A stretch of 42,886 nt of DNA from Bacteroidota bacterium (GTDB taxonomy: Bacteria > Bacteroidota > Bacteroidia > Cytophagales > Cytophagaceae): positions 1 through 42,886 of the forward strand of contig JAEWYS010000019.1 of the NCBI GenBank assembly GCA_023458555.1, written 5' to 3'. Shown here in pieces: positions 36,257 through 42,862 of the stretch (the first letter of the stretch is position 1; each line of letters opens with the position of its first letter). The notes beneath the pieces are model-generated. The model saw only the letters and a list, made by a program, of their open reading frames with translations, had not been told where the DNA came from and did not search any database. Made by a program: the position numbers and the translations under genes.

Positions 36257-36754
36257 TTATGCAGTTTTAGGAGACGATTCCTCCCCACCTTCCTGATCTC
36301 TTTTCCCAAGCTCTCTAAACGCCCTGTATAAGGCTTTTAGCTCTATTTCCTGCTCTTTTACCTTGGCGCGTAGTGCTTCTATTTCCTTGTTGCTATCCTG
36401 GTGGTAATTGTATTCTAGTGGCGGCTCGCTAACAGTGTTTGGGTATACATCTGGGTATACATTGTTTTTGGATAGTGATGTTGTATTTATGCTATTTGGG
36501 TTACCTATTAGGTTACCTTTTGGGTTACCATTGATTGATAACTCTGATAATCCTAAAAGATAATCCGAAGACACTTCAAGAATCTTGACTATTTTGTATA
36601 ATAAGTCAAGATCAGGAAAACTATTTTCATTTTCATAATTTGATATAGTATTTCTTTTAACCAAAAGTTTTTCACCAAGTTCCTGTTGGCTAAATCCTTT
36701 TAATGCTCGCGCTTCTTTTAAGCGCTTTCCGAACCCGTCAAGTTTTTTTGGCAT
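36257..36754 (-). CDS. XRE-family phage repressor
   Basis: A 165-residue repressor. Residues 8-65 form an XRE helix-turn-helix (RLKEARALKGFSQQELGEKL, VKRNTISNYENENSFP, LEVSSDYLLGL). A low-complexity linker with short repeats (GNPKGNLIGNPN, VYPDVYPN) follows, and residues 125-155 form a likely coiled coil (EIEALRAKVKEQEIELKALY) for oligomerisation. There is no LexA-like peptidase domain, so induction by self-cleavage is not expected. It is divergent from the early operon and should hold the prophage silent, in the role of Mu c repressor. The coding sequence contains an exact copy of the operator-like sequence. Confidence 0.85.
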   Translation of the reverse strand: MPKKLDGFGKRLKEARALKGFSQQELGEKLLVKRNTISNYENENSFPDLDLLYKIVKILEVSSDYLLGLSELSINGNPKGNLIGNPNSINTTSLSKNNVYPDVYPNTVSEPPLEYNYHQDSNKEIEALRAKVKEQEIELKALYRAFRELGKRDQEGGEESSPKTA

Positions 36755-36767
36755 TTTATTTTATTAA

Positions 36768-36801
36768 TTCTTGACATGTTCAAGAATCTTGACTATTATT
36801 G
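36768..36801 (+). promoter_or_regulatory. Early promoter and operator cluster
   Basis: TTCTTGA-CATGT-TCAAGAA (36768-36786) is a perfect 7-bp-arm palindrome and overlaps a second, TCAAGA-A-TCTTGA (36780-36792), giving three alternating half-sites. TTG at 36771-36773 and TATTATTG at 36794-36801 are 20 bp apart, fitting a rightward Bacteroidota promoter that the repressor would cover. A GTACC/GGTAC inverted repeat follows at 36801-36818. Confidence 0.55.
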
Positions 36802-36810
36802 TACCTGTTA

Positions 36811-37083
36811 ATGGGTACAAAAATGAGGAATAAAAATAAAAAAGCAAGGGTCAACCGCCATGGATTAATAAAAGGTGACATTTCGGTTATCGCTGATTCT
36901 GTTCAATGTAACATAAAAACTGTTGAAAGAATAGTCAATGGTAAGCTTGGGAAAAGAAACACCCCGCTTCAGTTAGTGCTCAAAAAAGCAATCTTATTGC
37001 GTCAGCGGCAAAATATTGACCTCATTCAATATTGCAATGATTTAAATAGCCAATTAATTACTCCTGAACCTGTTAATGTATAA
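36811..37083 (+). CDS. Small HTH protein, Ner-like
   Basis: A 90-residue basic protein. The central part, ISVIADSVQCNIKTVERIVNGK, reads as a helix-turn-helix with a winged tail rich in Lys and Arg. It occupies the place of Ner (Cro-like early regulator) in Mu: first gene of the rightward operon, divergent from the repressor. The start could be ATG 36811 or 36823; a TTG at 36799 is also in frame. Its end overlaps the transposase start by 8 bp, indicating translational coupling. Confidence 0.7.
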   Translation: MGTKMRNKNKKARVNRHGLIKGDISVIADSVQCNIKTVERIVNGKLGKRNTPLQLVLKKAILLRQRQNIDLIQYCNDLNSQLITPEPVNV

Positions 37084-39160
37084 GGTTATTGACAACATAT
37101 TGTATGTGGGAACCCCTTTTATTGTCAATTACGGGGTGTCTGAAGGGTACGTGAAAAAAGTACTAAACTACGCTCGCATGGGTAAATCCTCTTCATGGCA
37201 AAACATCCCGGACACTTCTGATGCCAGGAAGAGACTAATACAATATGATTCAATCCCCTTATCTACTATACAGAAATACTCAATCCCCTCTAAAGAGGAG
37301 ATACTTGAACAGATTGCAAAGTCTGAACTGGCTAAGCTGGTTATAAAGCAAAAAGGCGTAAAAGAATACTTTGAGAATAACAGCGATACATTTGACAGAG
37401 CTGCTGAATATGCCCGGCTGGTTGACTGGGGAGTTTTCCTTGCTCCGTTTACAACTCGCAAAGCCAAGGATTTGAGATTGAATTTCTCAAACCTGTACGA
37501 TCTCTACGAAACAGCTTTGCAGTGTATGAAGATAGAAGCAGTTCTGAAAGATCGGCTAAAGAGGGTAAGTAATCAAAGGGCTTTTGAAAGAGATTATATA
37601 AAGCCGTTTAAACGGCATTTAAACAAGGAAATATCTTTTGAACAGGCGTGTGATGCCATAGTAGATGGAAGGGTTGGAGTTAAAAACGCGCTGAAGCGTA
37701 CTCCGGAATGTGAAAAGATAATAATATCACTGTATATCAACCTCGAATCCGACATAAAGATGCTGCCGGAGGTAATCTGGTCACATTATACAAGTATTAC
37801 CAGGGGCGAACAGTCGATTGTCGATAAGTGTACAGGGGAGCTTTTTATTGATACAGTTGATGCGGAAAGACTTCCTGAACTGTGTGTCAATACGGTACGC
37901 AATATAATTACAAGGCCGGATATAGTGGCCTGGGCGGACAAGTTTCGACATGGAAGCAAGTATCATAATGATGTATACCGGCCTTATGTACACGGGACCA
38001 AACCGAGGTACAGTCTGACAATGACTTCATCTGACGGTCAGCACGTACCGTTGCGGTTGAAGATCAACAATAAAGCGGTTTACAAACGAGCCAAGGCATA
38101 TCTCATATTTGATGTAGCCAGCGAGGCAATTATTGGGTACGCGATCGGCATGGAAGAAAATACCGACCTGATGCGTCAGGCTTTTAAAAACTTGCTGATG
38201 TATACCGGCGGTTTGGTCCCGATACAGAATCAGTTGGACAATTTTGGTCAGGCTTTTAAGTCAGAACTGGAAGAGATATATCCTATTGTAAGCTTTTGCG
38301 CTCCCTATAACCCGCAGAGCAAGTACGCTGAAAACTACATAGGAAGACTGGAAGAAGAACAGTGTCGGAATACAGAGGGTTGGCTTGGTGGCAACATACA
38401 GGATAAGACACAGAATCAGAAGCGAAACGAGGATTTTGAGGCTCAGGCTTACACATATAATGAAATACTGGCAATCTACGCTAATTGGGTTAAAGGCTGG
38501 AATAATACATCCCCAAAATGGAGCAAGGCGGGTAAGTCACGGTTGGAAATGCTTTGGGAAAAACATAATCCGGAAGCAGAGCAATTGAGTGAAGCATCAC
38601 TGGTAAAGTATATTGGTGAATCAACGATCCGGAACATTAGCAGGGGTACGATAAAGCTAGGGTATAATGGTGAGGATTATGAATATATCATTCCAAACTA
38701 CACAGATGTACTTACAAAGCTAAAGAATGGATTCTCCGTTCGTATCCGTTTCATGCCTGCACTTCTGGATAAGAAAGTATGGATATACAACTATAGTGAT
38801 CGTGATAGCACGAAAGATGATGAGCTGTTGACAGAGTGCATCAGTGTATTGGAATATGAAACACAACGTGCAAAGGCTGAGCAAATAAAAGGAATTGACG
38901 ATGTCAGGCTGGCAGAACAGACACGAATTATAAAACGGTTTGACAACTGGGTCAATGATCAGATGCAGCAATACGCACCGGTTGCGCTCATTAGCAACTC
39001 TCCTACTATGGAAGAAGATGAGGCAGAGGCGATACTGGCAAGTGGCTATACAAGCAAAGTAGATATGAATGAGGCAGAAGCGATACTGACGACAAGCCCG
39101 AGATGTCAGAAAAGATTTGAGCTATATGAGGATCAGGAAGAAGGCGGGCTAATAGAATAA
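37076..39160 (+). CDS. Mu-like DDE transposase (MuA family, rve core)
   Basis: A 694-residue transposase, close to MuA (663). Residues 1-280 contain the DNA-binding part. The catalytic core has a plausible DDE triad: Asp320 in TSSDGQHVPL, Asp388 in NQLDNFGQAF and Glu419 in SKYAENYIGRLEEE. The spacing of the first two (68 residues) is like MuA, but the last spacing (31) is shorter. A beta-barrel-like domain (KNGFSVRIRFMPALLDKKVWIY) and a C-terminal region that would contact the ATPase follow. It should cut and join phage ends for integration and replication. A GC-rich hairpin follows immediately. Confidence 0.9.
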   Translation: MYKVIDNILYVGTPFIVNYGVSEGYVKKVLNYARMGKSSSWQNIPDTSDARKRLIQYDSIPLSTIQKYSIPSKEEILEQIAKSELAKLVIKQKGVKEYFENNSDTFDRAAEYARLVDWGVFLAPFTTRKAKDLRLNFSNLYDLYETALQCMKIEAVLKDRLKRVSNQRAFERDYIKPFKRHLNKEISFEQACDAIVDGRVGVKNALKRTPECEKIIISLYINLESDIKMLPEVIWSHYTSITRGEQSIVDKCTGELFIDTVDAERLPELCVNTVRNIITRPDIVAWADKFRHGSKYHNDVYRPYVHGTKPRYSLTMTSSDGQHVPLRLKINNKAVYKRAKAYLIFDVASEAIIGYAIGMEENTDLMRQAFKNLLMYTGGLVPIQNQLDNFGQAFKSELEEIYPIVSFCAPYNPQSKYAENYIGRLEEEQCRNTEGWLGGNIQDKTQNQKRNEDFEAQAYTYNEILAIYANWVKGWNNTSPKWSKAGKSRLEMLWEKHNPEAEQLSEASLVKYIGESTIRNISRGTIKLGYNGEDYEYIIPNYTDVLTKLKNGFSVRIRFMPALLDKKVWIYNYSDRDSTKDDELLTECISVLEYETQRAKAEQIKGIDDVRLAEQTRIIKRFDNWVNDQMQQYAPVALISNSPTMEEDEAEAILASGYTSKVDMNEAEAILTTSPRCQKRFELYEDQEEGGLIE

Positions 39161-39164
39161 AAAA

Positions 39165-39184
39165 ACCCCGGTTGCCGCCGGGGT
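39165..39184 (-). terminator. GC-rich hairpin between transposase and ATPase genes
   Basis: Perfect stem ACCCCGG / CCGGGGT with a 6-nt loop. An A-run precedes it, so as an intrinsic terminator it would work on minus-strand transcripts; on the plus strand it lacks a T-tract. It may be a processing or attenuation site within the operon. Confidence 0.5.
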
Positions 39185-39195
39185 CTGATTGACAA

Positions 39196-40161
39196 ATGAA
39201 TTATCAAACAACTTCTAAAGTGACTAAAGTTATGAATGAAAACGAAAAACAGCAAATCGCAGAGCTGGTTCGCGCTAAAATTAGCGATCTGGGAATCTCT
39301 GTCAACGAGTTTGCACGACGCAACAAAGATATTGTTAGCTCTGCCAATTTAAGCATCATTCTTTCAGAGGACAAAAAGTGGAAAACCGCTTCTATTTCTG
39401 ACAAGCTGTGGCGTTCGCTTGGTAATCTCTGCGGGCTGAAAAATCGAAATTGGCAACTTGTTGCGACAAAGAACTTTTTAAAAACGCAGTCACTCTGCGA
39501 AGATGCTCAGGAAAATTCCAGAATGCTGGCTCTGGCAGCTTTCACCGGAGCGGGAAAGACAACCGCACTGAAGAATTATGCCGAAAAAAATCAAAATGTT
39601 TTTTATGTCCTATGTACAGTGAGCATGGGCAAGCGACAGTTTCTGGCTGCTATGTTAAAATCTATGGGTGTGGATGTGGAAGGTAGTATCGCAGATCGTC
39701 TGGAGGCAATTGTCAGGAGATTGAGGATGTCTGAAAAGCCCCTGTTGATTCTCGATGATTATACAAAGTTGAGGGATGAGATTAAGCTGCTGGTGCAGGT
39801 AATATATGATGAGACAGAGTTTTTGGCCGGAATTGTACTTGCAGGTACGGAAAAGCTAAAAAAACATATAGACACGGCCGCGGCAAAGGATAAGCTTGGT
39901 TTTAGGGAGTTAAAGTGTCGAATCAGTTATTGGCAGCATTTGTACAGGCCCTCCCGGAAAGTGGTAAAGGACATATGTAATGTCAATGGTGTGGATGATG
40001 AGAAAGCCGCTGAAACAATCTATAACAAATATGTCGACTACCGCTCTATTCGCAATGTAATAGAAAATGCACTTAGAGTTTCTGCGCGTGAAAACCGCCC
40101 GGTTGATGCAGAAATCATTGTAGGTCTATCGGTTCAGGATTCAATGTTTTTAGATAATTAA
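39196..40161 (+). CDS. MuB-like AAA ATPase (transposition target selection)
   Basis: A 321-residue ATPase. Residues 13-90 form an N-terminal helix-turn-helix-like domain (LGISVNEFARRNKDIVSSAN), as in MuB. The Walker A motif is AAFTGAGKTTALKNY near residue 114, Walker B is PLLILDDYTKL near 180, and a sensor-like GIVLAGTEKLKK follows near 215. In Mu, MuB binds DNA non-specifically, delivers target DNA to MuA and confers target immunity. It lies directly after the transposase, as in Mu. An internal ATG at 39232 is an alternative start. Confidence 0.9.
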   Translation: MNYQTTSKVTKVMNENEKQQIAELVRAKISDLGISVNEFARRNKDIVSSANLSIILSEDKKWKTASISDKLWRSLGNLCGLKNRNWQLVATKNFLKTQSLCEDAQENSRMLALAAFTGAGKTTALKNYAEKNQNVFYVLCTVSMGKRQFLAAMLKSMGVDVEGSIADRLEAIVRRLRMSEKPLLILDDYTKLRDEIKLLVQVIYDETEFLAGIVLAGTEKLKKHIDTAAAKDKLGFRELKCRISYWQHLYRPSRKVVKDICNVNGVDDEKAAETIYNKYVDYRSIRNVIENALRVSARENRPVDAEIIVGLSVQDSMFLDN

Positions 40162-40165
40162 TACT

Positions 40166-40375
40166 ATGGCTGAAAATACTTTAGGTGAAATCCTTGCCCG
40201 CATGGCTTACTTGGAAGGCAAGATGAACGAATGCAGAGCCGCTATAAACTATCAGGCTCTTTCCGGTCATGAGCTGAAAATGGTGATCAGTGACCGCATG
40301 GATTATGAACGCGAATATAAAGAACTAAAACTTAAACTTTCCGGCAATGACTCTTCAGAAGATAACCATAAATAA
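40166..40375 (+). CDS. Small coiled-coil phage protein of unknown function
   Basis: A 69-residue protein, 4 bp after the ATPase gene. It is almost entirely charged and helical (EILARMAYLEGKMNECRAAI, DRMDYEREYKELKLKL), suggesting a coiled coil. I recognise no family. Tight spacing supports it as part of the early operon. Confidence 0.65.
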   Translation: MAENTLGEILARMAYLEGKMNECRAAINYQALSGHELKMVISDRMDYEREYKELKLKLSGNDSSEDNHK

Positions 40376-40391
40376 GATTACACGCACATGG

Positions 40392-40673
40392 ATGACAGAC
40401 ATCCTGTCAAAGATCAAAGAGGATGTGGATACACTGACTGCGGATTACTCCCGCCTGAAAAGGGATGAACATCTCGCTTATGAACTTTTGACCAATATTC
40501 TGAAAAAGAACAATAAGGTGTTTGCTCACCATAGCCCGAAGCACCAGTACAACTTCTGTGTGACGAAGGGTCAGGCTTGGTTTATCGTGTATTGGTATGG
40601 TGCAAGGAAATCTGTATCGCAGGAGTCTCCTATGCGGTATCTGGTCAATCAGCTTCATCAACAAATCATCTGA
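40392..40673 (+). CDS. Phage early protein of unknown function
   Basis: About 93 residues from the ATG at 40392 (MTDILSKIKEDV); an upstream ATG at 40347 would overlap the preceding gene by 29 bp. The N-terminal half is a helical, charged segment. The second half (YNFCVTKGQAWFIVYWYGARKS) looks like a beta-hairpin. No family is recognised. The stop is 1 bp before the next start. Confidence 0.6.
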   Translation: MTDILSKIKEDVDTLTADYSRLKRDEHLAYELLTNILKKNNKVFAHHSPKHQYNFCVTKGQAWFIVYWYGARKSVSQESPMRYLVNQLHQQII

Positions 40674-40674
40674 T

Positions 40675-41133
40675 ATGAGCAGAGCTGACAAGATTAAAAA
40701 ACAGTATGCGCTCAATCTGGCACTTATAAAAGAGTATACAGGACTGAGTGATGAGCGGGTGAGTACACTGATATATGAATTTGGTGAGCGTTACGCCCTT
40801 GACAGACTTGGTGGTGAAAAGTATGTAAATATTGTTCTGCAATCTTCCCAGTACTGGGCATGGTGGAAGAATCAATGGTCTATGCGTGATGAGGATTTTT
40901 TAAGCAAGATAGAACTATGTGTCTGGAGTGGTGAAATATGGTTTCACAGCGTGAATATGGTTGGTTATAATACAGTTTCTCATGCCGCGCTGATTCGTGA
41001 CAAAGAGGCTCTTGAAGCATTGTATTTACAGCACCATTCACCCGAACAGATAGCGCAATACCCGCACCGATCGGTCTTGGAAGAGTCATACAGGATGTTT
41101 ATTCATCTGCATGTAAAAAATCATTCGCATTAA
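40675..41133 (+). CDS. Phage early protein of unknown function
   Basis: A 152-residue cytoplasmic protein starting at MSRADKIKKQYALNLAL, 1 bp after the preceding stop. It has no signal or membrane segment. The C-terminal half is rich in aromatic and His residues (SQYWAWWKNQW, EIWFHSVNMVGYNTVSHAAL). I recognise no family. The frame remains open upstream to 40597, but overlap with the previous gene makes 40675 the natural start. Confidence 0.65.
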   Translation: MSRADKIKKQYALNLALIKEYTGLSDERVSTLIYEFGERYALDRLGGEKYVNIVLQSSQYWAWWKNQWSMRDEDFLSKIELCVWSGEIWFHSVNMVGYNTVSHAALIRDKEALEALYLQHHSPEQIAQYPHRSVLEESYRMFIHLHVKNHSH

Positions 41134-41150
41134 ATACAACTAAATATATA

Positions 41151-41543
41151 ATGGCAAAAAAAACAATTCATGCAGCTACTTCCGCAAGGCGGGAGGCTGA
41201 GGAGAATGCGAGTAAGCTTTACAAGCTGTTTGTGACGAAACGGACACTTGACGAACAGATGAAAGAGTTGAAAGAGGCTCTGATTGAGTATGCTGAAACA
41301 CATCCGGAAGAGTTTGCCCGGGCAAAAAGCTTCAAAATCGGCAATGTAACATTGAAAAAAACGGATGAAAAAGTGTACGTGCCTGGTGATGCCTTTTCGC
41401 CTGCCGAATTCTGCAAGGCATATCCGCAATCGATCAAGTTTAGCCTGGTCAAATCCAAGATGCTGAACATTGATCTTGACCAGTGGGATATTGAAGAGGA
41501 TGTTGAAGAGGATGTGATTACTGTAGAGGTCAAAGCCGCTTAA
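41151..41543 (+). CDS. Gam-like host-nuclease inhibitor candidate
   Basis: A 130-residue protein with a helical N-terminal half (EAEENASKLYKLFVTKRTLD, EQMKELKEALIEYAETHPEE) and a beta-type C-terminal half (KSFKIGNVTLKKTDEKVYVP). This layout, with 'hp.ef...k...G.v..k', is what Mu Gam-family DNA-end-binding proteins show, and Gam sits early in Mu, near this position. The similarity is by eye, so the assignment is tentative. If right, it would protect linear phage ends from host exonuclease. The acidic tail EEDVEEDV is notable. Confidence 0.5.
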   Translation: MAKKTIHAATSARREAEENASKLYKLFVTKRTLDEQMKELKEALIEYAETHPEEFARAKSFKIGNVTLKKTDEKVYVPGDAFSPAEFCKAYPQSIKFSLVKSKMLNIDLDQWDIEEDVEEDVITVEVKAA

Positions 41544-41554
41544 CTTATTCATTA

Positions 41555-41570
41555 CCGGGATCACTCCCGG
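41555..41570 (+). terminator. Hairpin separating the early operon from the tandem variable genes
   Basis: Perfect stem CCGGGA / TCCCGG with a 4-nt loop, 12 bp after the Gam-like stop. A weak T-run follows. It may partly insulate the three downstream paralogues. Confidence 0.4.
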
Positions 41571-41599
41571 GAAATTTAAACACCATTTAAATACTAATT

Positions 41600-42103
41600 A
41601 TGAAACTGGAAATTACAAAAGAGAACGCTATCAAGGCGCACAGTGAGGCAGACTCGCAAGTAAAAGGACTTCTTGAAAATCTGTTTGGCAAACAGGTATT
41701 TGTGCCTGCAAAGATAACAGACAGGGTAAAAACTCTTGAGGACGCATACAAGGAGTTAGGAATTGACCCATATTTCTTTGGCGATGATTTGACAGACATT
41801 GAAGGAGATGTTTGGGCAAAAGACTGCAAAAGTGTAATAGCCTACATCAAACTTATTATTGTTGCCCGTGCCCTCAACGAAGGCTGGGAGCCGGACTGGA
41901 GTAATGATGATGAGTACAAGTACTACCCGTGGTTTGACATGTCTTCTGGCTCGGGCTCCGGTTTCTCGTCCGACGGCTGCGATTACACGTACTCGCGCTC
42001 GTCTGTCGGCTCTCGCCTTTGTTTCAAAACGCGGGAACTGGCTGAATATGCCGGAAAGCAATTTGAAGACCTGTATAGAGATTATTTTACCATAACCGCT
42101 TAA
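41600..42103 (+). CDS. Tandem variable protein, copy 1 (DGR-target-like)
   Basis: A 167-residue cytoplasmic protein. Residues 1-90 are a helical N-terminal part containing VKTLEDAYKELGID, which resembles the start of copies 2 and 3. From residue 92 comes the family core: LNEGWEPDWSNDDEYKYYPW, then SGSGSGFS, an 11-codon variable stretch (residues 124-134), the invariant SSVGSRLCFK, and a C-terminal LAEYAGKQFEDLYRDYFT helix. I know no named domain for this core, although I recall similar cores in other Bacteroidota phages. It is the first of three paralogues with 6-bp gaps. Confidence 0.8.
   Translation: MKLEITKENAIKAHSEADSQVKGLLENLFGKQVFVPAKITDRVKTLEDAYKELGIDPYFFGDDLTDIEGDVWAKDCKSVIAYIKLIIVARALNEGWEPDWSNDDEYKYYPWFDMSSGSGSGFSSDGCDYTYSRSSVGSRLCFKTRELAEYAGKQFEDLYRDYFTITA
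41969..42001 (+). repeat. Variable stretch, copy 1
   Basis: Eleven codons inside the otherwise conserved core. Compared with the other two copies, all differences fall at codon positions 1 and 2; the third base (C, G or T) is constant in every column. Confidence 0.7.
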
Positions 42104-42109
42104 AATCAA

Positions 42110-42481
42110 ATGGAAAACAACATTAAGACTTTCGAGGACGCCTGTAAAGTATTAGGTATAGGCATTGAAGTACCAGAGGTTTCCGCATTGCCGGAAAAGC
42201 ACAGAAACGCAATTGTTGCGCATTACAAACTTGTCATTATTGCGCAAGCTCTCAACGAAGGCTGGGAGCCGGACTGGAGTAATGATGATGAGTACAAGTA
42301 CTACCCGTGGTTTGACATGTCTTCTGGCTCGGGCTCCGGTTTCTCGTGCGTCGACTACGATTACTCGCTCTCGATCTCGTCTGTCGGCTCTCGCCTTTGT
42401 TTCAAGTCATGGAAACTGGCGAAATACGCAGGGCAACAATTTGAAGACCTGTATAAAGATTATTTCACTGTAATAGCTTAA
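42110..42481 (+). CDS. Tandem variable protein, copy 2 (DGR-target-like)
   Basis: A 123-residue paralogue of copy 1 with a shorter N-terminus (MENNIKTFEDACKVLGIGIE). Nucleotides 42251-42347 are identical to 41873-41969 of copy 1. The variable stretch (residues 80-90) then differs at 9 of 28 positions, after which 29 further nucleotides are again identical. The core is LNEGWEPDWSNDDEYKYYPW, then SGSGSGFS, SSVGSRLCFK and YAGQQFEDLYKDYFT. Function unknown; the pattern suggests targeted diversification rather than drift. Confidence 0.8.
   Translation: MENNIKTFEDACKVLGIGIEVPEVSALPEKHRNAIVAHYKLVIIAQALNEGWEPDWSNDDEYKYYPWFDMSSGSGSGFSCVDYDYSLSISSVGSRLCFKSWKLAKYAGQQFEDLYKDYFTVIA
42347..42379 (+). repeat. 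Variable stretch, copy 2
   Basis: Aligned column by column with copies 1 and 3 it shows substitutions only at first and second codon positions, concentrated at codons ending in C. Confidence 0.7.
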
Positions 42482-42487
42482 AACAAA

Positions 42488-42862
42488 ATGGAAAACAACA
42501 TTAAGACTTTCGAGGATGCCTGTAAGGCAGTCGGAATTTCAGTAGAAGAATTTGAAGCTGCTGCTACTGCGTCAGGGCTTGAGCTTGATGAACTCAACTA
42601 TAGAAAACTTAAAATTATCACCAAGGCCCTTAATGAAGGTTGGGAGCCGGACTGGAGCAACTTTGATGAGTGTAAATACTATCCGTGGTTCCGCATGGGT
42701 GTTGTTTCTGGCTCGGGCTCCGGTTTCTCGGCCTACGTCTACGATTACGCGTACTCGCACTCGTCTGTCGGCTCTCGCCTTGTCTTTAAGTCACGCGACC
42801 TTGCGAAATACGCAGGACAACAATTTGAAGACATCTATAAAGGTTTCTTCCTAATCAATTAA
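42488..42862 (+). CDS. Tandem variable protein, copy 3 (DGR-target-like)
   Basis: A 124-residue paralogue. The N-terminus MENNIKTFEDACKAVGISVE matches copy 2 almost exactly. The mid-core has drifted normally, including many synonymous third-base changes (for example in WEPDWSNFDECKYYPW), and carries a 2-residue insertion (MGVVSGSGSGFS). The variable stretch (residues 82-92) nevertheless keeps the third bases of copies 1 and 2. The C-terminal YAGQQFEDIYKGFFLIN ends just before the window edge. Further copies could follow outside. Confidence 0.8.
   Translation: MENNIKTFEDACKAVGISVEEFEAAATASGLELDELNYRKLKIITKALNEGWEPDWSNFDECKYYPWFRMGVVSGSGSGFSAYVYDYAYSHSSVGSRLVFKSRDLAKYAGQQFEDIYKGFFLIN
42731..42763 (+). 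repeat. Variable stretch, copy 3
   Basis: Although its flanks have diverged at third positions, this stretch differs from copies 1 and 2 only at first and second positions. The A-free blocks on either side (24 nt before, 21 nt from its last codon on) are identical in all three copies. Confidence 0.7.

Noticed and set aside
41756..42109. Long minus-strand open frame across variable copy 1, Arg-rich
   Set aside because: Explained as a shadow: the A-free, GC-rich coding patch generates few stops on the other strand. The plus-strand paralogy is far stronger.
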